Position numbers and translations under genes: made by a program
Part shown: one piece after another, positions 9,045-17,695 of the stretch
Layout of the letters: each line of letters opens with the position of its first letter
How positions within the stretch are numbered: position 1 is the first letter of the stretch
Notes under the pieces: model-generated
Database searches by the model: none
What the model saw: only the letters and a program-made list of their open reading frames with translations
What the model was told of the DNA's origin: nothing
From: Amycolatopsis mongoliensis
GTDB taxonomy: Bacteria; Actinomycetota; Actinomycetes; Mycobacteriales; Pseudonocardiaceae
NCBI RefSeq assembly: GCF_030285665.1
Contig: NZ_CP127295.1
Location: 10,664,001-10,728,000 of the forward strand
Length of the DNA stretch: 64,000 bases
Reading direction: 5' to 3'

Positions 9045-11612
9045 GTGCCCGCCCCCAACCTGACCCGCGACCAAGCCAAGCTGCGCGCGGACCTGCTCGA
9101 CGTCACCGGTTACGACATCGAGCTGGATCTCACCGACGGCCACGGCGGCCCCGGTGAGAAGACCTTCGCGTCGAAGACGACCGTCCGGTTCTCCAGCGCC
9201 CGGGCCGGCGAGCGGACGTGGGTCGACATCGTCGCCGACCGCGTGCATTCGGCCACCTTGAACGGCGCGGACGTCGACATCAGCGCCTACGTCGAGGACA
9301 AGGGCATCGCGCTGGCCGGGCTGGCCGAAGCGAACGAGCTCACCGTGACCGCCGACTGCCGGTACATGAACACCGGCGAGGGCCTGCACCGGTTCGTCGA
9401 CCCGGTCGACGACAGCGTCTACCTGTACACCCAGTTCGAGACGGCCGACGCCAAGCGGATGTTCGCCTGCTTCGACCAGCCCGACCTCAAGTCGGTCTAC
9501 CGGCTCACCGTGATCGCGCCGAAGGACTGGAAGGTCATCTCGAACACGGCGGCGGAGTCCGCCGAGGAGACGCCCGAAGGCGCCGTCCGCACGGTGTTCA
9601 AGGAGTCCGAGCGGCTCTCGACCTACCTGGTCGCGCTGATCTCCGGGCCGTACGCCGAGTGGCGCGACGAGTACACCGACGAGCACAAGACGATCCCGCT
9701 GGGCGTCTACTGCCGCGCGTCGCTGGCCGAGCACATGGACGCCGAAAAGCTGTTCACCGAGACCAAGCAGGGCTTCGGCTTCTACCACCGGAAGTTCGGC
9801 ACCCCGTACCCGTTCTCCAAGTACGACCAGCTGTTCGTGCCCGAGTTCAACGCGGGCGCGATGGAGAACGCCGGCGCGGTGACCTTCCTCGAGGACTACG
9901 TCTTCCGCAGCCGCGTCACCCGCTACGCCTACGAGCGGCGCGCCGAGACGCTGCTGCACGAGATGGCGCACATGTGGTTCGGCGACCTGGTGACCATGCG
10001 GTGGTGGGACGACCTGTGGCTGAACGAGTCGTTCGCGACCTTCGCGAGCGTCCTGGCCCAGGCCGAGGCCACCGAGTACAAGAACGCGTGGACCAGCTTC
10101 GCGAACATCGAGAAGTCGTGGGCCTACCGGCAGGACCAGCTGCCTTCGACGCACCCGATCGCGGCCGACATCGTCGACCTGCACGCGGTCGAGGTGAACT
10201 TCGACGGCATCACCTACGCCAAGGGCGCGAGCGTGCTCAAGCAGCTCGTCGCCTACGTCGGGCTGGAGCACTTCCTCGACGGCCTGAAGGTGTACTTCGG
10301 CAAGCACGCCTGGGGCAACGCGACCCTGGCCGACCTGCTGGGCGCGCTGGAGGAGGCGTCCGGGCGCGACCTGTCGTGGTGGAGCGCGCAGTGGCTGGAG
10401 ACCACCGGGCTGAACTCGCTGAGCCCGCGCTACGAGGTCGGCGCGGACGGGACGTTCACCTCGTTCGCCGTCGTGCAGTCCGGCGCGAAGCCGGGCGCCG
10501 GTGAGCTGCGCACCCACCGCGTCGCCGTCGGGATCTACGACGAGGACGGCTCCGGCAAGATCGTCCGGACCCAGCGCGTGGAGCTGGACGTCGACGGCGA
10601 GCGCACCGAGGTGCCCGCCCTCGTCGGCCGGCCCGCGGGCAAGCTCGTGCTGGTCAACGACGACGACCTGACGTACTGCACGATGCGGCTCGACCCGGCG
10701 TCGCTGACGACGCTGATCGACCGGGTCGCCGACATCACCGAGCCGCTGCCGCGGACGCTGTGCTGGTCGGCGGCGTGGGAGATGACCCGCGAGGCCGAGC
10801 TGAAGGCCCGCGACTTCGTCACGCTGGTGCAGCGCGGCATCCACACCGAGACCGAGGTCGGCGTCGTCCAGCGGCTGCTGCTGCAGGCCCAGACCGCGCT
10901 GAACTCCTACGCCGAGCAGGAGTGGGCGGCTTCGCGCGGCTGGCCGGCGTTCACGACCAGGCTGCTGGAGCTGGTCCGCGGCGCCGAGGCGGGCTCGGAC
11001 CACCAGCTGGCGTTCGTCAACTCGCTGGCGGGGTCGGTGCTGGACGACGCTTCCCTGGCGGTGCTGGCGGGCTGGCTCGACGGCTCGGCGCCGCTCGAGG
11101 GCCTGACGGTGGACACCGACCTGCGCTGGCGGCTGCTGCACGCGCTGGTCGCCCACGGCAAGGCGGACACGGCGGAGATCGACGCCGAGCTGGCCCGCGA
11201 CAACACGGCGACGGGCCGCCGCCAGGCGGAGCGCGCCCGCGCCCTGCGCCCGACGGCGGAGGCCAAGGCCGACGCGTGGCAGCGCGCGGTGTACGACGAC
11301 GAGCTGCCGAACGCGGTCAGCGACTCGCTCATCTCCGGCTTCTCCCACCCGGGCCAGAAGGCACTGCTCGGCTCGTACGTCGCGCAGTACTTCGAGGTGA
11401 TCGACGAGGTGTGGCAGCGGCGGTCGAGCGAGCGCGCGCAGCCGATCGCGATCGGGCTGTACCCGTCGTGGGCGGTGGCCCCGGAGACGGTGACGGCGTC
11501 GGACGAGTGGCTGGCCGGCGGGCACTCGCAGGCGCTGCGGCGGCTGGTTTCGGAGGGCCGGGCGGGGATCGTCCGGGCGTTGGCGGCGCGGGACTTCGAC
11601 GCGCAGTCCTGA
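9045..11612 (+). CDS. pepN: Aminopeptidase N
   Basis: An M1 zinc aminopeptidase of 855 residues, normal for PepN. The substrate-binding GAMENAGAVTF, the zinc motif HEMAHMWF and the downstream NESFA glutamate are all present, followed by a long ERAP1-like C-terminal domain. Start GTG at 9045 is chosen because CAGAGGTG precedes it and because earlier codons in this frame lie in low-quality, repetitive DNA. It trims N-terminal residues from peptides in the cytoplasm. Equivalent of Rv2467. Confidence 0.95.
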   Translation: MPAPNLTRDQAKLRADLLDVTGYDIELDLTDGHGGPGEKTFASKTTVRFSSARAGERTWVDIVADRVHSATLNGADVDISAYVEDKGIALAGLAEANELTVTADCRYMNTGEGLHRFVDPVDDSVYLYTQFETADAKRMFACFDQPDLKSVYRLTVIAPKDWKVISNTAAESAEETPEGAVRTVFKESERLSTYLVALISGPYAEWRDEYTDEHKTIPLGVYCRASLAEHMDAEKLFTETKQGFGFYHRKFGTPYPFSKYDQLFVPEFNAGAMENAGAVTFLEDYVFRSRVTRYAYERRAETLLHEMAHMWFGDLVTMRWWDDLWLNESFATFASVLAQAEATEYKNAWTSFANIEKSWAYRQDQLPSTHPIAADIVDLHAVEVNFDGITYAKGASVLKQLVAYVGLEHFLDGLKVYFGKHAWGNATLADLLGALEEASGRDLSWWSAQWLETTGLNSLSPRYEVGADGTFTSFAVVQSGAKPGAGELRTHRVAVGIYDEDGSGKIVRTQRVELDVDGERTEVPALVGRPAGKLVLVNDDDLTYCTMRLDPASLTTLIDRVADITEPLPRTLCWSAAWEMTREAELKARDFVTLVQRGIHTETEVGVVQRLLLQAQTALNSYAEQEWAASRGWPAFTTRLLELVRGAEAGSDHQLAFVNSLAGSVLDDASLAVLAGWLDGSAPLEGLTVDTDLRWRLLHALVAHGKADTAEIDAELARDNTATGRRQAERARALRPTAEAKADAWQRAVYDDELPNAVSDSLISGFSHPGQKALLGSYVAQYFEVIDEVWQRRSSERAQPIAIGLYPSWAVAPETVTASDEWLAGGHSQALRRLVSEGRAGIVRALAARDFDAQS

Positions 11613-11613
11613 C

Positions 11614-11706
11614 TCGAGCGCCCCAATGTGGCGTTCGGTGCGTCTGACGCACCGAACGCCACATTGGGTGCGTCTCACGCAACCAACGCCACATTGGGGC
11701 GCTCGA
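11614..11706. repeat. Compound inverted repeat after pepN
   Basis: CCAATGTGGCGTTCGG and its complement form a perfect inner hairpin, and a third copy of the arm (AACGCCACATTGGGGCGCTC) pairs with the outer left arm, so two alternative long stems are possible. It lies just after the pepN stop and probably acts as a terminator. The design, three arms of a short sequence, is unusual. Confidence 0.75.
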
Positions 11707-11724
11707 GACCTGCGCCGCACGTGA

Positions 11725-11760
11725 AAGGGCCCCGCACCTCAATCGAGGTGCGGGGCCCTT
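11725..11760. terminator. Bidirectional terminator between pepN and DUF5130 gene
   Basis: A perfect 16-bp stem (AAGGGCCCCGCACCTC and complement) with a 4-nt loop lies between the convergent genes. Arms start with AA and end with TT, so it can work in both directions. Confidence 0.85.
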
Positions 11761-11772
11761 CGCGTTTCTGCG

Positions 11773-12261
11773 TCAGCGGGGCGCGGGGCCCGCCTGGTCG
11801 GACAGCATGCGCAGCGCGTTCACCAGACCGTTGACCAGCCCGCGCACCAGGTCGCCCTCCTTGAAGGACGCCACCATGCTGGCGATCGCCAGCTTGGCGC
11901 CGCGGTCGGGCAGGCGGACGTACGCTGCCTTGCCCGTGACGATCTCGATCACGCGCTCGCCCGGGGAGACCGCGATCAGGACGGAGTTCGCCGGGTCGTT
12001 CGTCGTCGCGTGCAGCTTCTCCGCCGCCGAGCGGCTGTCCTCGCCCAGCTCGCCGAGGTACAGGCTGAAGTCGAGGCCGGTCTCGCGGCTCGCGAACGTC
12101 AGCGCCTCGTCCAGGCGGGCCAGCTGGCGGGTGTTGAACGGGCTCGTCGGCGCGGCCGGCTCGTACATCTTCGCGGCCGACACGCGGCCGCTGGACGTGA
12201 GCCCCTCGCCGTAGCCCAGTTCGGACTCGTCGACGCGCTTCGTCAGCTCACCAGTTGCCAC
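11773..12261 (-). CDS. DUF5130 (TPM-fold) protein
   Basis: A 162-residue protein similar to Rv2468c. FNTRQLARLDEALTFASRETGLDFSLYLGELG and VLIAVSPGERVIEIVTGKAAYVRLPDR resemble the TPM phosphatase-like fold, but no signal peptide is seen. GTG start at 12261 follows GGCAGGAGG. Its 5' end overlaps the upstream ctaJ by 14 bp, suggesting a common transcript. Function unknown. Confidence 0.85.
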   Translation of the reverse strand: MATGELTKRVDESELGYGEGLTSSGRVSAAKMYEPAAPTSPFNTRQLARLDEALTFASRETGLDFSLYLGELGEDSRSAAEKLHATTNDPANSVLIAVSPGERVIEIVTGKAAYVRLPDRGAKLAIASMVASFKEGDLVRGLVNGLVNALRMLSDQAGPAPR

Positions 12262-12502
12262 GAGCGCCTCCTGCCGCGGTCGGGGCGCCCTCGGGCGCGC
12301 TGTTCTCGGTACCGGCGTGCCGGTGCCCCGCGCCGACCCCCTCGGGGTTGGCGCTCCACCACATGGCCGGGTAGTCCCAGGCCTGGCCGGACCGGTGCCG
12401 CGGGGCACCGCCGGACCTGCGCCGGAGCGTCAGCAGCCCGGCGAGGCCGTAGATGGCCAGCGGGATCACGGCGAAGACCACGATCGTCTCGACAACGTTC
12501 AC
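12248..12502 (-). CDS. ctaJ: aa3-type cytochrome oxidase accessory subunit CtaJ
   Basis: An 84-residue protein with one N-terminal transmembrane helix (VVETIVVFAVIPLAIYGLAGLLTL) and a basic, disordered tail containing AWDYPAMWWSANPEG. In Mycobacterium smegmatis the equivalent small gene between the DUF5130 gene and glbO encodes CtaJ, a subunit found in the CIII2-CIV2 respiratory supercomplex. Identity rests on size, topology and this conserved neighbourhood rather than on catalytic residues. Confidence 0.75.
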   Translation of the reverse strand: MNVVETIVVFAVIPLAIYGLAGLLTLRRRSGGAPRHRSGQAWDYPAMWWSANPEGVGAGHRHAGTENSAPEGAPTAAGGARGNW

Positions 12503-12780
12503 GGCGCTGAGCGTATCGGATGACCTCTACGGCCACCGCGCGCGCCGCACTCGACCGTTCGTCGTAAGCCGCGTGCCGTCCGCCGCTTGGCTCGCGGCCA
12601 CTGGAACGTTGGGGCGAAGACCGTCGGGCCGAAAGGTTGCAACTCAACGTACAGGCGGCCGCACCCGCCGCTGTCGTCTTGTCGCAGCCTTGAAATCCTC
12701 GTAGCTTTTTCACCTGTACGGGCCTTGCGCCCCGCTCCCCAGCCCCAGCAGGTAACGCACCGGTCCCAGGAGGCCTTGCC
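12503..12780. promoter_or_regulatory. Upstream region of the hexapeptide-repeat gene
   Basis: A 278-bp gap between divergent genes. It is less GC-rich than its surroundings around 12640-12720 (TTGCAACTCAACGTACAG; TCGTAGCTTTTTCACCTGTACG), where promoters are most likely. CCCAGGAGG at 12765-12773 is the ribosome site for the gene at 12781. No other gene is seen. Confidence 0.5.
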
Positions 12781-13152
12781 ATGAACAGCGTCCAGACCCC
12801 CGCACAGGCGATCACCGAGGCCTTCTCGTCACTGAGCGAAATCGAGTTCGTGCCCGGAACGCGTGTGACGGCGGGCACAAGGGTTACCCGCGGTACACGC
12901 GTCACTCGCGGTACACGCGTGACGGCGGGAACGCGCGTCACCATGGGCACCCGGGTGACGGCGGGGACGCGGGTCACGCGTGGCACGCGGGTCACCCGGG
13001 GCACCCGCGTCACGATGGGCACGCGCGTGACGGCCGGCACGCGCGTCACCTGCGGCACCCGCGTCACGCGAGGCACGCGGGTCACCCGCGGCACGCGCGT
13101 CACCATGGGGACCCGCGTCACCTGCCAGAGCGACTACGCGCTCGCCGCCTGA
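12781..13152 (+). CDS. Hexapeptide-repeat protein (GTRVTx)15
   Basis: A 123-residue protein that I do not recognise. A 25-residue N-terminal segment (MNSVQTPAQAITEAFSSLSE...) is followed by 15 consecutive copies of GTRVTx without a single break (residues 26-115) and a short QSDYALAA tail. The sixth position is restricted to A, R, M or C in a patterned order (A-R-R, A-M, A-R-R-M, A-C-R-R-M, C). Every repeat keeps the same frame while codons vary, and a strong ribosome site (CAGGAGG, 7 bp) precedes the ATG, which argue for real translation. Alternating small/polar/valine residues suggest a beta-solenoid with arginine and threonine ladders. No signal peptide. Confidence 0.75.
   Translation: MNSVQTPAQAITEAFSSLSEIEFVPGTRVTAGTRVTRGTRVTRGTRVTAGTRVTMGTRVTAGTRVTRGTRVTRGTRVTMGTRVTAGTRVTCGTRVTRGTRVTRGTRVTMGTRVTCQSDYALAA
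12856..13125 (+). repeat. 15 tandem 18-bp repeats inside the hexapeptide-repeat gene
   Basis: Each 18-bp unit encodes GTRVT plus one variable residue. Units differ at synonymous third positions (GGCACGCGGGTCAC, GGTACACGCGTCAC, GGAACGCGCGTCAC), so selection on protein rather than recent DNA slippage maintains the array. Confidence 0.95.
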
Positions 13153-13203
13153 CCCGTACTCCAGGGCCGCACGCACTACCTGAACACGCGCATGCACCCG
13201 GCT

Positions 13204-13233
13204 CGCCCCGGCCGCCGCAAGGCAGCCGGGGCG
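13204..13233. terminator. Hairpin after the repeat gene
   Basis: CGCCCCGGC and GCCGGGGCG arms with a small internal mismatch and GCAA loop form a GC-rich stem between the repeat gene and the convergent HNH gene. Confidence 0.65.
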
Positions 13234-13271
13234 CCGTTACGTCCGGGGCTCCGCAACCCCCCGATGAGCAG

Positions 13272-13937
13272 CTAGGCGGCGGAGCCCAGATACGGCCGCC
13301 AGAGCGGATCGGCCTCCTTGGAGTGCGCGAGCAGCCGCCAGTGCGGGCCGTGCGGGGCGCGCGGGACGACGCGCAGCCGCCAGCCGATCTCCGAGAGCAG
13401 CCGGTCCGCCTTGCGGTGGTTGCACTTGGCGCAGCAGGCGACGCAGTTGGTCCAGGCGTGAGGTCCGCCACGGCTGCGCGGGATGACGTGGTCGATCGTC
13501 TCGGCCCGCCCCCCGCAGTAGGCGCAGCGGTACCGGTCGCGGTGCATCAGCCCGGCACGGGTGAGCGGCACCTGCGCCCGGTAGGGCACGCGCACGTACG
13601 TGCTGAGCCGGATCACCGAGGGCACCGGCAGCGACACCTTCGCCGAGTGCAGCTCGATGCCGCCGGGATCGCCGTGCACGACTTCGGCCTTGCCGCACAT
13701 CACCAGCACCACGGCCCGTCGCAACGGCAACGCGGTCAGCGGCTCGAAGGTGGCGTTGAGCAGGAGAACCCGGCGCCGGCCCCAGGCCGGGGCAGCCGGA
13801 TCCCGGCCTCTACTACGCTGGCCGGGCGGGCGGGTAACTCCCCCTGGGCGGTTCCCCGGCCCGGCCGGGACGGCTCCGCCGGATGCGGAACCCCCCGGAT
13901 AGGCGCGCAGGACCACCTCTGGCGTCTCGGCGGCCAT
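13272..13937 (-). CDS. HNH endonuclease
   Basis: 221 residues, close to the length of Rv2469c. RVLLLNATFEPLTALPLRRA is the conserved N-terminal domain of this actinobacterial family. The HNH region has CAYCGG, ETIDHVIPRSRGG and NCVACCAKCNHRKAD, giving two zinc-binding CxxC pairs and the catalytic His. ATG at 13937 is chosen on family length; the frame is open up to 14081. Cellular role unknown, possibly DNA repair or processing. Confidence 0.88.
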   Translation of the reverse strand: MAAETPEVVLRAYPGGSASGGAVPAGPGNRPGGVTRPPGQRSRGRDPAAPAWGRRRVLLLNATFEPLTALPLRRAVVLVMCGKAEVVHGDPGGIELHSAKVSLPVPSVIRLSTYVRVPYRAQVPLTRAGLMHRDRYRCAYCGGRAETIDHVIPRSRGGPHAWTNCVACCAKCNHRKADRLLSEIGWRLRVVPRAPHGPHWRLLAHSKEADPLWRPYLGSAA

Positions 13938-14127
13938 GGCTTGGCCGGAGACGCCGCGGGGGCTGGGTTGTCGGTCTGGCACTCGACCACCTCCAGGGGC
14001 GTAGGCATAGTCGACCACAGAACAGGCCCCCAGCGCACGTGTGTTACAAGACGTGTCACATCCGCGCGACCCAACATCCACTTACAGTTGGGCTCCCCGA
14101 CCTGATCGGAAGGATGATCGAACCCCC
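13938..14127. promoter_or_regulatory. Divergent promoter region, HNH gene / MscS gene
   Basis: A 190-bp gap with a locally AT-richer stretch (GTGTTACAAGACGTGTCACATCC near 14040) where the divergent promoters probably lie. GGAAGGATGA near 14107 is the only ribosome-site-like sequence ahead of the MscS gene. Confidence 0.4.
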
Positions 14128-15120
14128 GTGTCCCTTTTGCTGTCCTCCGCCAAGACGCCGTGCGTCGACGACCTGAGCACCCTGTGCTCCCAGGTCTACA
14201 AGGCCACCGGGAACGAGTGGCTGGCCGGCTCGGCGAACTGGCTGCTGACCAAGCCGCTGAAGATCCTGATGATCGTCGTGATCGCGTTCGTCGTGCGGCT
14301 GATCCTGCGGCGGCTGATCAACCGCGTCACGACGCTCCCGAAGTCGAACGGGAGACTGCCGGCGCTGCTGCGGCCCCTGCGCGAGCGCGCCCCGGAGGTG
14401 CTGGGCTCCGCCATCATCGAACGCCGCCGCCAGCGCGCCCAGACCATCGGCTCGGTGCTGAAGTCGATGGCGACGTTCCTGATCTACGGCCTGGCCTTCA
14501 TCCTCGTGCTGGGCGAGCTCGGCCTGAACCTCGGCCCGATCATCGCCTCCGCCGGCATCATCGGCGTCGCGATCGGGTTCGGTGCGCAGAACCTGGTCAA
14601 GGACTTCCTCTCCGGCATCTTCATGATGGTCGAGGACCAGTACGGCGTCGGCGACGTCGTCGACATCGGCGAGGCGACCGGCACCGTCGAGGCGGTCGGC
14701 CTGCGGATCACCACGCTGCGCGACCTCAAGGGCACGGTCTGGTACGTCCGCAACGGCGAGGTGCTGCGCGTCGGCAACTCGAGCCAGGGCTTCGCGGTCG
14801 CGGTCGTCGACGTCCCGCTCGGCTACACCGCGGACGTCGAGCGCGCGACCACCGTCCTCGGCGAAGCGGCCTCGACCGCGACCGAAAGCGACGCGCTGAA
14901 GGACAACGTCCTGGAGCCCCCGGAGATGCTCGGGGTCGAGAGCGTCACCCCGGAGGGTCTCCAGCTGCGCCTGACCGTGAAGGTGCGGCCGGGCAAGCAG
15001 TGGGCGGTCCAGCGGGCCCTGCGGGCCCAGCTGCTGGCGGCCCTGGAAGAGGCCGGGTTCGACCCGCCGCTCGGCCGGCTGTTCCCGAACTCCGTCTCCT
15101 CGGTGGCCGAGAAGAAGTAG
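14128..15120 (+). CDS. Small-conductance mechanosensitive channel (MscS family)
   Basis: 330 residues with three hydrophobic segments: ILMIVVIAFVVRLILRRLI, ATFLIYGLAFILVLGELGL, and the pore helix IIASAGIIGVAIGFGAQNLVKDFLSGIFM with the glycine/alanine packing pattern of MscS TM3. The beta domain follows (YGVGDVVDIGEATGTVEAVGLRITTLRD). It releases solutes under hypo-osmotic shock. GTG start at 14128 is the first that leaves a normal periplasmic N-terminus; ATG codons further upstream in frame would add unlikely sequence. Confidence 0.9.
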   Translation: MSLLLSSAKTPCVDDLSTLCSQVYKATGNEWLAGSANWLLTKPLKILMIVVIAFVVRLILRRLINRVTTLPKSNGRLPALLRPLRERAPEVLGSAIIERRRQRAQTIGSVLKSMATFLIYGLAFILVLGELGLNLGPIIASAGIIGVAIGFGAQNLVKDFLSGIFMMVEDQYGVGDVVDIGEATGTVEAVGLRITTLRDLKGTVWYVRNGEVLRVGNSSQGFAVAVVDVPLGYTADVERATTVLGEAASTATESDALKDNVLEPPEMLGVESVTPEGLQLRLTVKVRPGKQWAVQRALRAQLLAALEEAGFDPPLGRLFPNSVSSVAEKK

Positions 15121-15128
15121 CGCCCGCG

Positions 15129-15160
15129 GGCCGGGTCGTGAGGTACCTCACGACCCGGCC
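15129..15160. terminator. Terminator after MscS gene
   Basis: A perfect 15-bp inverted repeat (GGCCGGGTCGTGAGG and complement) around TA starts 9 bp after the MscS stop. Confidence 0.8.
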
Positions 15161-15243
15161 GGCGTGGTTACGCTGGGAAACGGGTTCGCGACCTTCCGGC
15201 GAGGGCAGGACCGGGCGTCGGGAACCCGCACCCGGAGGGCAAA

Positions 15244-15645
15244 ATGGAAGGCGTGTCTGCAGTGAGCGAACCGGCGAACCTCTACGAAGCAGTGGGCGGC
15301 GAACCCACGTTCCGCCGGATCATCGCGCGGTTCTACGAAGAAGTCGCGCGGGACGAGATCCTGCGCCCGCTCTACCCCGAGGAGGACCTCGGCCCGGCCG
15401 AGGAGCGCTTCCGGCTGTTCCTCATGCAGTACTGGGGCGGTCCGCACACCTACTCCGACCGGCGCGGGCACCCGCGGCTGCGGATGCGGCACGCGCCGTT
15501 CAAGATCGGGCCGATCGAGCGCGACGCCTGGCTGCGCTGCATCCGGATCGCGGTCGACGAGGAGCACCTCGAGGAGCCCTACCGCGGGCAGCTCTGGGCC
15601 TACCTGGAGACGGCCGCCCACAGCATGATGAACAGCTTCGTCTGA
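15244..15645 (+). CDS. glbO: Group II truncated haemoglobin (trHbO)
   Basis: 133 residues. [22 protein letters not shown] is the A-B helix region, [14 protein letters not shown] is the CD/E region, MRHAPFKIG carries the proximal histidine, and a tryptophan at helix G (DAWLRCI) marks the group II type. It binds oxygen or NO-related ligands at a haem and is linked to respiration. It is the counterpart of Rv2470 and overlaps the following glucosidase gene (TGATG). Confidence 0.95.
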   Translation: MEGVSAVSEPANLYEAVGGEPTFRRIIARFYEEVARDEILRPLYPEEDLGPAEERFRLFLMQYWGGPHTYSDRRGHPRLRMRHAPFKIGPIERDAWLRCIRIAVDEEHLEEPYRGQLWAYLETAAHSMMNSFV

Positions 15646-17207
15646 TGAGACCGGAGCCGGGAGGTTCTGCCTGGTGGCAGGACGCGGTCTTCTACCAGGT
15701 CTACGTGCGCTCGTTCGCCGATTCGGACGGCGACGGCGTCGGGGACCTGGAAGGCATCCACTCCCGGCTCGGTTACCTGGAGCTGCTGGGCGTCGACGCG
15801 CTGTGGCTGACGCCGTTCTACCCCTCTCCGATGGCCGACCACGGCTACGACATCGCCGACCCGCGCGACGTCGACCCGATGTTCGGCACCCTCGGCGACT
15901 TCGACGTGCTGCTGACCGAGGCGCACAAGCGCAACATCAAGGTCACCGTCGACGTCGTGCCCAACCACACCAGCAACCAGCACGCCTGGTTCAAGTCCGC
16001 GATGGCGGCCGCGCCGGGCAGCCCGGAGCGCGACCGCTACATCTTCCGCGACGGCGTCGGCCCGACGGGCGAGGACCCGCCGAACAACTGGGTCAGCGCG
16101 TTCGGCGGCCCGGCGTGGACCCGGGTGCCGGACGGCCAGTGGTACCTGCACCTGTTCGCGCCGCAGCAGCCGGACCTCAACTGGGCCAACCCGGAGGTCG
16201 CCGCCGACCTGGAGCGCACCCTGCGCTTCTGGCTCGAACGCGGGGTCGACGGCTTCCGCATCGACGTCGCGCACGGCATGGCCAAGCCGCCCGGTCTGCC
16301 GGACATGGACCCGCGCGCCGACGCGCTCGGGCCGAGCCACTACTACGACCCGCGGTGGGACTACGACGGCGTCCACGAGATCCACCAGATGATCCGCAAG
16401 GTGCTCGACGAGTTCCCGGACGCGATGGCCGTCGGCGAGATCTGGGTGACCGACGAGGAGCGCCTCTCCCGGTACCTGCGGCCCGACGAGCTGCACCTGG
16501 CGTTCAACTTCCGCCTGGTGCTGACCCACTTCGACGCGGACGCGATGCGCACGGCCATCCAGCGCTCCCTAACGGTGCCGGCGAAGGTCGGCGCGCCCGC
16601 GACCTGGACGCTGGGCAACCACGACGTCTGGCGGCAGGTCAGCCGCTACGGCGGGGGCTCCGCCGGGGTGCGGCGCGCGCGGGCGATGGCGCTGGTCGAG
16701 CTGGCGCTGCCCGGCACGGTCTACCTGTACAACGGCGAGGAGCTGGGCCTGGCCAACGTGGACATCCCGCCTTCGGAGATGGCCGATCCGCGCGCGAAGA
16801 CGAGCGGGGCGGAGTTCGGGCGGGACGTCTCCCGGGTGCCGCTGCCGTGGGAGGGCGGCCTGCCGCCGTTCGGGTTCTCGCGCAACCCGCGGACGTGGCT
16901 GCCGATGCCGGCGGACTGGGCCGCGCTGACGGTCGAAAAGCAGATCGAAGACGCCGATTCGACGCTCTCGCTGTACCGCCAGGCGATCGAGCTGCGGAAG
17001 ACGCACTCGGCGTTCAACGGCGAGGAGCTGGAGTGGTACGGCGCGCCCGCGGGGTGCTTCGCGTTCCGCCGCAAGGGCGGCGGGCTCGTGTGCGCGTTGA
17101 ACACGTCCGCGAGCCCGATCGCGCTGCCGCCCGGCGAGGTGCTGCTCTCGAGCAGTCCGCTGGTCGATGGGAAGCTCCCGGCCGACGCGGCCGCCTGGCT
17201 GGTTTAG
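15645..17207 (+). CDS. aglA: GH13 alpha-glucosidase
   Basis: A 520-residue cytoplasmic GH13 enzyme, equivalent of Rv2471. Conserved regions are seen in order: VDVVPNHTS (region I), GFRIDVAHGM with the nucleophile Asp (II), AVGEIW with the acid/base Glu (III), LGNHDVW with the third Asp (IV). The oligo-1,6-glucosidase-type signature QPDLNWANPEV is also present. It hydrolyses terminal alpha-glucosidic bonds of short saccharides such as maltose or trehalose-related sugars. Start ATG overlaps the globin stop. Confidence 0.93.
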   Translation: MRPEPGGSAWWQDAVFYQVYVRSFADSDGDGVGDLEGIHSRLGYLELLGVDALWLTPFYPSPMADHGYDIADPRDVDPMFGTLGDFDVLLTEAHKRNIKVTVDVVPNHTSNQHAWFKSAMAAAPGSPERDRYIFRDGVGPTGEDPPNNWVSAFGGPAWTRVPDGQWYLHLFAPQQPDLNWANPEVAADLERTLRFWLERGVDGFRIDVAHGMAKPPGLPDMDPRADALGPSHYYDPRWDYDGVHEIHQMIRKVLDEFPDAMAVGEIWVTDEERLSRYLRPDELHLAFNFRLVLTHFDADAMRTAIQRSLTVPAKVGAPATWTLGNHDVWRQVSRYGGGSAGVRRARAMALVELALPGTVYLYNGEELGLANVDIPPSEMADPRAKTSGAEFGRDVSRVPLPWEGGLPPFGFSRNPRTWLPMPADWAALTVEKQIEDADSTLSLYRQAIELRKTHSAFNGEELEWYGAPAGCFAFRRKGGGLVCALNTSASPIALPPGEVLLSSSPLVDGKLPADAAAWLV

Positions 17208-17641
17208 AGGGGCACCCACCGGCCGGGCTTGACCACTTCGGCCGCCTCGGGCGCGGGGCCGCGCGCGATCTGGTTGACGCGCTGGTGCGACAGGCCGACC
17301 AGGTCGGCGATCGCCCGTTGCGGGATCTGCCCGTTCAGCGTGGCGACCAGGCGGGCACGGACCCCTTCCCGCCACTGCGCGACCTCTTCGGCGACCCTTT
17401 CCGCCTCCTGGTACTGCAGGACGAGATCGGTCGCGTCCGCGTCGTCGAACTCGTAGCACCACCGGAGGTGGAACCGCTCGGGCGGGAGGCCGGTCAGGTT
17501 CGCGACGATCTTCCGCATGCCGGGGTCGACGTCGCCGAACTGCTTGAACTCACCCGCCGCGCCGTCGAGGCCGTCGGTCACCTTCGCGGTCCACAGTCCG
17601 GCTTCGCGGGTCACAGCCACGGTGAACGCCGGGAACCTCAT
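17204..17641 (-). CDS. HicB-like N-domain plus helix-turn-helix protein
   Basis: A 145-residue protein. The N-terminus (FTVAVTREAGLWTAKVTDGLDGAAGEFKQFGDVD) resembles the HicB antitoxin fold; the C-terminus AIADLVGLSHQRVNQI is a helix-turn-helix. Start ATG at 17641 follows CCGGAGGTGAG. No HicA-like toxin lies beside it, so it is more likely a solitary regulator than a toxin-antitoxin member. It converges on aglA with a 4-bp overlap. Confidence 0.7.
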   Translation of the reverse strand: MRFPAFTVAVTREAGLWTAKVTDGLDGAAGEFKQFGDVDPGMRKIVANLTGLPPERFHLRWCYEFDDADATDLVLQYQEAERVAEEVAQWREGVRARLVATLNGQIPQRAIADLVGLSHQRVNQIARGPAPEAAEVVKPGRWVPL

Positions 17642-17695
17642 CAACTGGCTCACCTCCGGGAAGGCGCGGACTGTAACCAATCGGTCACGAGCCTG

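Noticed and set aside
8883..11720. Very long minus-strand open frame opposite pepN
   Set aside because: It is the mirror frame of pepN: composition is H/V/G/R-rich without domains, and pepN motifs on the plus strand are complete.
12856..13125. CRISPR array or tRNA/rRNA-like repeat
   Set aside because: The repeats are contiguous 18-bp units without spacers and keep one reading frame, so they are protein-coding repeats.
13938..14127. Riboswitch between the HNH and MscS genes
   Set aside because: No conserved aptamer-like element or terminator/anti-terminator pair could be recognised in the 190-bp gap.
17204..17641. HicAB toxin-antitoxin pair
   Set aside because: Only the HicB-like protein is present; neither side has a HicA-sized toxin frame.
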